From an uncultured Cocleimonas sp. (GTDB lineage: Bacteria > Pseudomonadota > Gammaproteobacteria > Thiotrichales > Thiotrichaceae), in the NCBI RefSeq assembly GCF_947495625.1, contig NZ_CANLZW010000011.1:1-64000 (forward strand): a stretch of DNA of 64,000 nucleotides, written 5' to 3'. The notes beneath the pieces were generated by a model. That model worked only from the letters and a program-made list of their open reading frames with translations, did no database searches and was not told the origin of the DNA. The translations under genes and the position numbers were made by a program. Below, in pieces: positions 58,963 to 64,000 of this stretch; within the stretch, counting starts at the first letter, position 1; each line of letters starts with the position of its first letter.

Positions 58963-59658
58963 TTAAGAAAGTGCAGCTAATAATTTTTCTGCTGCTAGCT
59001 CTGAGCTTGCAGGGTTTTGGCCACTAATCAGTAAACCGTCTTGAATTGCAAAAGCATTCCAGTCAGATACTTTTTGATAATCGCCACCACGTTTCACAAG
59101 TTCATCTTCTAATAAGAAAGGCACAACATCAGTCAATTCCACGGCTTCTTCTTCGGTATTTGTGAAACCAGTAACTGCTTTGCCTTTAACAAAAAATTCG
59201 CCATCAGCATCTTTAATATTCAGGAAGGCAGCTGGTGCATGACATACCGCAGCAATCGGCTTATTGTCGGCGAGGAAACTTTCGATTAGTGCAATAGAAT
59301 CTGCATTTTCTGCTAAATCCCATAATGGGCCGTGACCGCCTGGGTAGAATACAGCGTCAAAATCTGAAGATTTCATTTCTGCTAGCTTGTGTGTATTTGC
59401 CACTAATGCTTGCGCTTCTTTATCTTCATCAAAGCGTTTAGTCGAAGCTGTTTGAAAATCTTCCATTTCACTTTTTGGATCTATTGGAGGTTGTCCACCT
59501 GCTGGTGACGCTAGAGTTATCTGAACACCGGCATCTACAAAGGTGTAATAAGGTGCAGCAAATTCCTCAATCCAAAAACCTGTCTTTTCTCCGGTGTCTC
59601 CGAGCTCTGCATGAGAGGTAAGTACCATTAATATTTTTTTACTTTTTGAATCAGTCAT
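58963..59658 (-). CDS. DJ-1/PfpI family protein, Hsp31-like
   Basis: The 231-residue protein has the nucleophile elbow AAVCHAPAAFLN with the reactive Cys. The family segments KKILMVLTSHAELGDTGEKTGFWIEEFAAPY and VFYPGGHGPLWDL match Hsp31-type glyoxalase III or chaperone members. A role in removing methylglyoxal or related carbonyls fits its place as first gene of the aldehyde-reducing operon. It diverges from a LysR gene. Confidence 0.9.
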   Translation of the reverse strand: MTDSKSKKILMVLTSHAELGDTGEKTGFWIEEFAAPYYTFVDAGVQITLASPAGGQPPIDPKSEMEDFQTASTKRFDEDKEAQALVANTHKLAEMKSSDFDAVFYPGGHGPLWDLAENADSIALIESFLADNKPIAAVCHAPAAFLNIKDADGEFFVKGKAVTGFTNTEEEAVELTDVVPFLLEDELVKRGGDYQKVSDWNAFAIQDGLLISGQNPASSELAAEKLLAALS

Positions 59659-59812
59659 TGTTTTATCTCTTCTTTTATTTGTTAAAACTTATTTCAAAGT
59701 TAATAGGGTTCGTCTGATATTTAGACGTTGAGGGCATTCTATTCCTGATAGACAAATTGAACAATAAGGAGAAATTTAACAACACTGTTAGAATTATTGA
59801 TACAATCCATGC

Positions 59813-60745
59813 ATGGATGTGCAATTTGAACAACTTAAAAGCATGGTGGTGTTTGCTCAGGTGGTGGAGCAAGGCAACCTGACCGCTGCCGCCAAACATA
59901 TTGGCTTATCCCGAGCCGTTGTGAGTTACCACATAAAAAAGCTGGAATCTCAGCTTGGCGTAAAACTGCTGAATCGTTCCACCCGATCGATCGCATTAAC
60001 CGAAGCGGGAATGGAGTATTACCAATCCTGCCGGATCATTTCTGAACAAGCTGCTACAGCGAATCAGCAAATGGAAAACCTTAAAAACGAACCCGTCGGC
60101 TTATTAAAAATCACTTGCCCGGTTAACGTCGGTTTACAGATTCTAGTGCCAGCGCTCAACGACTTTCGTCGCCTCTACCCAAAAATAGAATTAGACGTGA
60201 TGCTCACAGACGAGGTGGTGAATATCATGCAGGAAGGTATTGATCTGGCTATTCGTGGGGCGCCGTTAATTGATTCAGGCTTACAGGCGAGCAAGCTATC
60301 TACCTTACCCACCTGCTTATGTGGTTCACCGGCCTATTTAAAAAAGCACGGTCGCCCATCGACACCTTCAGAATTATCACAACATGCGTGGGTAATTTAT
60401 AAGCTCACCTCGGGGGCGATTACCTTAAGCAAAGGCGGACGCTCATACAGTGTTGCCGTCAAAGGTAGCATTAGCACCAATAATGCGGCGGCTCGTACCG
60501 CCTTTGTTGAAGGCGGGCATGGTTTAGGGCGAATACCTCTTTACGATGCCTGGCCCAAAATTAAGGCCGGTTTATTAGAAAGGGTATTAGAAGATTATCA
60601 TCTCGATAATATCGATGTTTACGGTGTGTTTCCGCCGGGCAGTGCCGGATCAAAAAAGCTACGCCTGCTGATCGATTACCTTAAAGATTACTTTATCAAA
60701 GCCGATAAGCAATCTTCACAAAATACACTATTATCCAGTAACTGA
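59813..60745 (+). CDS. LysR-family regulator of the carbonyl-stress cluster
   Basis: The 310-residue protein has the LysR helix-turn-helix (MVVFAQVVEQGNLTAAAKHIGLSRAVVSYHIKKLESQLGVKLLNRSTRSIALTEAG) and an effector domain of the CrgA/DmlR type (ACPVNVGLQ-like start). It is divergent from the DJ-1/YqhD/MDR operon, with a 154-bp intergenic region that includes CCATGCATGG over its own start codon. Control of the divergent operon is inferred from position. Confidence 0.88.
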   Translation: MDVQFEQLKSMVVFAQVVEQGNLTAAAKHIGLSRAVVSYHIKKLESQLGVKLLNRSTRSIALTEAGMEYYQSCRIISEQAATANQQMENLKNEPVGLLKITCPVNVGLQILVPALNDFRRLYPKIELDVMLTDEVVNIMQEGIDLAIRGAPLIDSGLQASKLSTLPTCLCGSPAYLKKHGRPSTPSELSQHAWVIYKLTSGAITLSKGGRSYSVAVKGSISTNNAAARTAFVEGGHGLGRIPLYDAWPKIKAGLLERVLEDYHLDNIDVYGVFPPGSAGSKKLRLLIDYLKDYFIKADKQSSQNTLLSSN

Positions 60746-60763
60746 TAGGTCTATCTCATAGAT

Positions 60764-60791
60764 AAAAAACGCCTATAAGTGGGGGGGTGAC
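60764..60791 (-). repeat. repeat-family copy overlapping the EamA gene end
   Basis: On the minus strand it reads GTCACCCCCCCACTTATAGG then CGTTTTTTA. It encodes the last residues SPPHL and the TAG stop codon of the EamA gene, and then provides a stem and T-tract as its terminator. Confidence 0.82.
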
Positions 60792-61750
60792 TTTTTTATC
60801 CAGCTGATTAATTTACCGGGGCTTTTTTTAGCCCTGAGTAAGCCCACACCTATCATTACCATCAATAAACCGATTGCATGAGTCCAGCCGAACGCTTCGT
60901 CCAGCAACCATACCGCCAACAGAATAGTTACCACCGGACCGATGCTGCCAGTAATACTCATGCGGGTGGCACCAATACGACTGATCGCCTCGCTAGTAAA
61001 AAAGCTGGGAATCAGGGTACAAAAAATAGCTAATAAAAAACCTAATAGCCAAAGTTTAGGGGAAACATTTAAATCACTTAAGTCGCGGGTGCTGAAGAAT
61101 TGAATCACAATCCAGATGGTTGCAGTAGACATCGCGATGCTGGTAAAAATAAGACTACCTAGGCGCGTAATAAACGATTTGCTGAATATCACGTATAGGG
61201 AAAAGCTCAACGCAGCGCCACCAACTAAAAGAGTTCCAAGCCCAGTATTACTATTCTCACCTGATGATTCGTTCATAAACAGAAAAGTAACGCCGAGATA
61301 ACTAATAATCAGCGATGCAAACACCCGACCGGTAATTTTCTCGCCAAAAAATATCCAGCTCAGCAAAGCCACCATCACCGGATAGGTGAACAAGGTTAAA
61401 CGTTCCAGTTGAGCGGTTATATATTCAAGCCCGAGGAAATCGAGATAAGATGCGAGGTAATACCCCATAAAACCCAAACCGACGATTAGAAAGAAATCGC
61501 TGGTTCGCAATTCTGCGGCTTTTTGAGGGCGGGTTTTGATCGCATAAGCGAGAACTATCAAATAAAACGGCATGGCGATCATCATTCGAATCATTAAAAG
61601 CGTGGTGGCATCGATACCTTCGTTAAAGGCCATTTTTATCAATACCGACTTTAATGAAAATAAGGTGGTGCCCGCGATAGCAAAAGCAAAACCGGTTGCT
61701 ATATTCCTTTTTTCAATTTGATCTAGAGTATTTTCCTGAACCTGTTCCAT
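60773..61750 (-). CDS. EamA/DMT-family transporter
   Basis: The product of 325 residues has ten predicted helices in two EamA repeats: AIAGTTLFSLKSVLIKMAFNEGIDATTLL and the second with ISRIGATRMSITGSIGPVVTILLAVWLLDEAF. The family exports amino acids or other metabolites; the substrate is unknown. The frame opens at a TTG 22 codons earlier, but the ATG at 61750 has AAGGTG before it. The last codons and stop lie within a repeat-family copy. Confidence 0.88.
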   Translation of the reverse strand: MEQVQENTLDQIEKRNIATGFAFAIAGTTLFSLKSVLIKMAFNEGIDATTLLMIRMMIAMPFYLIVLAYAIKTRPQKAAELRTSDFFLIVGLGFMGYYLASYLDFLGLEYITAQLERLTLFTYPVMVALLSWIFFGEKITGRVFASLIISYLGVTFLFMNESSGENSNTGLGTLLVGGAALSFSLYVIFSKSFITRLGSLIFTSIAMSTATIWIVIQFFSTRDLSDLNVSPKLWLLGFLLAIFCTLIPSFFTSEAISRIGATRMSITGSIGPVVTILLAVWLLDEAFGWTHAIGLLMVMIGVGLLRAKKSPGKLISWIKKSPPHL

Positions 61751-61890
61751 GTGACACCTTGTTGCTTTGCATTGATTGCAATGTACTTTCTGGATAGCTG
61801 AAATAAGCCTGAGCAAATGGAACTTGTAGGGAGAACCCGAGCATTTAAAACAGCAATCACTCTGATAATTGCTGTTTTATGAAGTCTAGC

Positions 61891-61972
61891 AGTCACCCCC
61901 CTACTTTGAATGATATTACGTTTTTGCTTTTAAAAAACGTAAATAGAATTTATGCAGAGCTAGGGGGGGGTT
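61891..61972 (+). repeat. repeat element with module B and closing C-run/G-run stem
   Basis: The core GTCACCCCCCTACTTTG joins module B. A perfect 10-bp hairpin pairs 61916-61925 with 61933-61942 (7-nt loop), then AATAGAATTTATGCAGAGC and an eight-G run. Here CCCCCCTA at the start can pair with TAGGGGGG at the end, folding the whole element into one long stem. It lies between two minus-strand genes, antisense to both. Confidence 0.87.
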
Positions 61973-62022
61973 CTAATCGTTATTTTTATATGGCATATAA
62001 CCATATAGCGCGTTCAAAACGC

Positions 62023-63321
62023 TTATGCGTTTGCCATTTTCTGAGTAATCGCTAAAAACTTATCAACATCTTCGATTGAATGACAATGCAAAGGCGAAAC
62101 TCTGATTGCGCCTTCGAGATCAAATGATTCGAGCATACGTTTTGAATACAGGCTGGTGTTCACTCTTTCAAACACGGTCACGCCTTGTTTATCGTATTCT
62201 TTAACGGCAGAAGCAGGGTCTATCTTTTTAAAGTTAATCGCTAGAATCAAATCGCGTTTTGTCAGATCATCGTGATCTAAATAGACGTCGAGATTCTCCA
62301 TCTCGCGCAATCCTGTAGCGCCATCCGCACCGTTCAACATTCTTGATAATAAGGCTCGCTCGTGCAGTGCAATCATCTGCATGCCTGCAGTAAATTGATT
62401 ACGTCTTGTTGCTTCTTTAAGGTCTTGATCTTCTCTGGTTGCAAGACTGCAAACATAATCAATCACTTCAGTGAACATGCCGTACTGCGCTGGATCAGAA
62501 CTGCCTAAGTCCCAGATATGGCTTTTCTTGCCGCTGAGTTTGTCGTGTGGCAATTCTGCCGCTCGCTCAGATAACCATGCTAACCCCATGCCTCGACAAC
62601 CAAAGAATTTATACGGTGCGATATTGATGCCATCGATTGGAATATTTTTCAAATCGATGATTTCGTGAGGCGCATGCTGGACAGCATCAACAATGATATA
62701 TAAATCGGGTTTGATTGCTCTGGCAGCAGCAACAATCGACTCAACATCGAGTTTTGCACCTGAAATATTCGAGGCGTAAATCACACTTAAAAGTGCAGTA
62801 TTTTCATCGACTAAACTTATAACCTCATCAACATCAACACCACCAGTGACTGGGTTGCTTTTCGCGACACGCAGCTCTCGATTGGTGCGGCTAGCGTTTA
62901 ACTCCATCGCATCATAGGACGAAGGGTGCTCCAGAATTGTAGTCACTATATTTGTACCAGCAACATTTTCTGTAATGACTCGCACCATATCGAACATCGC
63001 TTTGGATGCGGTGAGTGCTGTATAAACCGTGCCGCCTTCAACATTTAGCAACATTCGAAAGTCTTCCTGACCTTTATTCTGTATCCCTTGAAGGTGGACT
63101 GCCGTATCATGCATTCGATCGAGACAATCTGGGCTAGCCGAAATTTCAGCGTATCGTTCTACCGCTTTTTTCAAACGGAAAGAGCCGCCAGCATTATCAA
63201 AAAACAAACGGTGACGACCATTTAAATCGACATCAACATGGTAGAAAGAATCTTTTACATATTGCATCGTCTCATCTGAAAACAACTCGCCTGAATTTTT
63301 TTTTGAATTTTCCACCAACAT
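62023..63321 (-). CDS. class V aminotransferase-fold protein
   Basis: The 432-residue PLP protein belongs to the cysteine desulfurase/isopenicillin epimerase-like fold. It shows FFDNAGGSFRLKKAV, LEHPSSYDAM, IIVDAVQHAPHEIIDL and the PLP-lysine in NIAPYKFFGCRGMGLAWLS. No desulfurase active-site loop Cys is evident, and no SUF or ISC partner genes are near. The reaction is unknown; candidates are a beta-lyase or an amino-acid-modifying enzyme. AAGGT lies directly before the ATG. Confidence 0.82.
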   Translation of the reverse strand: MLVENSKKNSGELFSDETMQYVKDSFYHVDVDLNGRHRLFFDNAGGSFRLKKAVERYAEISASPDCLDRMHDTAVHLQGIQNKGQEDFRMLLNVEGGTVYTALTASKAMFDMVRVITENVAGTNIVTTILEHPSSYDAMELNASRTNRELRVAKSNPVTGGVDVDEVISLVDENTALLSVIYASNISGAKLDVESIVAAARAIKPDLYIIVDAVQHAPHEIIDLKNIPIDGINIAPYKFFGCRGMGLAWLSERAAELPHDKLSGKKSHIWDLGSSDPAQYGMFTEVIDYVCSLATREDQDLKEATRRNQFTAGMQMIALHERALLSRMLNGADGATGLREMENLDVYLDHDDLTKRDLILAINFKKIDPASAVKEYDKQGVTVFERVNTSLYSKRMLESFDLEGAIRVSPLHCHSIEDVDKFLAITQKMANA

Positions 63322-63362
63322 ACCTTCTAAACCGTTACATTAATCAAGAATAAACTATTTGA

Positions 63363-63400
63363 CACACCCCCCTACTTTTAGCCCTTTTCTTAAAAAAGGC
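63363..63400 (+). repeat. repeat-family copy
   Basis: CACACCCCCCTACTTTTAGC is followed by CCTTTTCTT, and GCC/TTTT can pair with AAAA/GGC after it. It lies upstream of the class V aminotransferase gene, antisense to it. Confidence 0.78.
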
Positions 63401-63507
63401 AAATAATTAAATATTGTGTATAGATGTAGTAATAATTGATTAGACGTGTGAAGCCTGATTAAGGCGATCATTAGCGCTGTAACTTAGATGCTTTAACATA
63501 TATAACG

Positions 63508-63549
63508 CACTTCACTGCTACCAATCAGAATATTGGTAGCAGTGAAGTG
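63508..63549. terminator. perfect 18-bp hairpin
   Basis: Positions 63508-63525 and 63532-63549 are exact reverse complements with a 6-nt loop (CAGAAT). It lies about 70 bases beyond the stop of the minus-strand gene at 63618. No T-tract follows on either strand, so it may stop transcription only with Rho, protect the 3' end, or bind a protein. Confidence 0.6.
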
Positions 63550-63617
63550 AAACTGAACTAGAGAGAAAATAGTGCAAAACTAGTGAGAAAATAATCGCTA
63601 CTGAGCAGGATAAATTC

Positions 63618-64000
63618 TTATATCGAGCAGACCTCACCCTCATAAACATCCATCACCGACTTTAGTTCATCATGGATATATTGAAGTTCTTCGTCTTTTA
63701 ATTCTGACAGAAATTCGGGTGTTTTTCTGGATTGCAGTTTCATCAATATCTGGTTAATTTCAAGACAACCGCGCAGTGCAATTTCTTCGATTAATTTATC
63801 CATTTCGACTTTATCAATCTGACCTTCGACTACAGTGCTTTCAGCGGTAGTATTTTCGATGCCTATTAGCTCATCGTTAGCGCCGAACCAGAAATCCAGA
63901 CCTTTCTCTAAAAAGTCATCGAAGGTTAGATAATGGGTACCATCACAGGAGAAGTTAAGTCCCACAAAGCCATTAACCAGATTCAAAGAACCAGAGCGTA
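63618..64000 (-). CDS. partial gene of unknown function
   Basis: The frame is open to the window edge, so the true start lies beyond it; at least 126 residues are encoded. The product is acidic with no recognised domain. It has a beta-rich N-terminal part (LVNGFVGLNFSCDGTHYLTFDDFLEKGLDFWFG) and a helical C-terminal part ending DVYEGEVCSI. An internal TTG exists near the edge, but the upstream codons read as continuous protein. Confidence 0.55.
   Translation of the reverse strand, partial: RSGSLNLVNGFVGLNFSCDGTHYLTFDDFLEKGLDFWFGANDELIGIENTTAESTVVEGQIDKVEMDKLIEEIALRGCLEINQILMKLQSRKTPEFLSELKDEELQYIHDELKSVMDVYEGEVCSI

Overview
The window is AT-rich, gene-dense chromosomal DNA from a gammaproteobacterium, probably marine. 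The grounds are a complete sodium-pumping NADH:quinone reductase operon (nqrABCDEF plus nqrM), the mreBCD shape operon, hslR and ycgN, a type I citrate synthase and the AmgK/MurU peptidoglycan-recycling pair. A secreted Gly/Asn-rich protein resembling sulfur-globule proteins makes a sulfur oxidiser of the Thiotrichales (Leucothrix/Cocleimonas/Thiothrix-like) a reasonable guess, but this is inference. There is no phage, plasmid, insertion sequence, CRISPR array, tRNA or rRNA in view.

Layout. 0.3-6.7 kb: a PhnD-like binding protein paired with a membrane PAS-GGDEF diguanylate cyclase, then a large AsmA-family protein. 7.2-14.0 kb (minus strand): nqrA to nqrF, nqrM and a CBS protein. 14.3-21.1 kb: tyrS, a YciI protein, a 1288-residue FAD/Fe-S dehydrogenase fusion and a glycerophosphodiesterase. 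21.3-23.7 kb: mreBCD. 23.9-29.2 kb: a flavodoxin-fold oxidoreductase, an esterase, the sulfur-globule-like protein, a hotdog thioesterase, a glycerate kinase, and metZ behind a candidate SAM-II-type riboswitch. 29.6-36.1 kb: a lone anticodon-binding-like domain and an alpha-2-macroglobulin split by one in-frame amber codon. 36.3-41.4 kb: hslR, ycgN, gltA, amgK-murU. 42-55.3 kb: two LysR/transporter neighbourhoods with a MATE pump and two RND efflux pairs. 55.6-60.7 kb: a putative reactive-carbonyl detoxification cluster beside a LysR gene. The end holds an EamA transporter, a class V aminotransferase and a partial unknown gene.

The most striking feature is a dispersed repeat family not explained by the genes. 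Sixteen copies of a motif close to GTCACCCCCCTACTTT lie mostly between genes, about one per 4 kb. Many are followed by a small stem and a T-tract. Several carry one or two additional hairpin modules ending in a conserved TTATGCAGAGC box. Paired base changes in two of these hairpins preserve the stems, so the folded form appears to be selected or copied. One copy has perfect 15-bp terminal inverted repeats, one is a perfect 21-bp inverted repeat, two lie inside coding sequence, and one supplies a gene's stop codon. The family looks like a REP/REPIN- or MITE-like element that often doubles as a terminator; no transposase for it is in the window.
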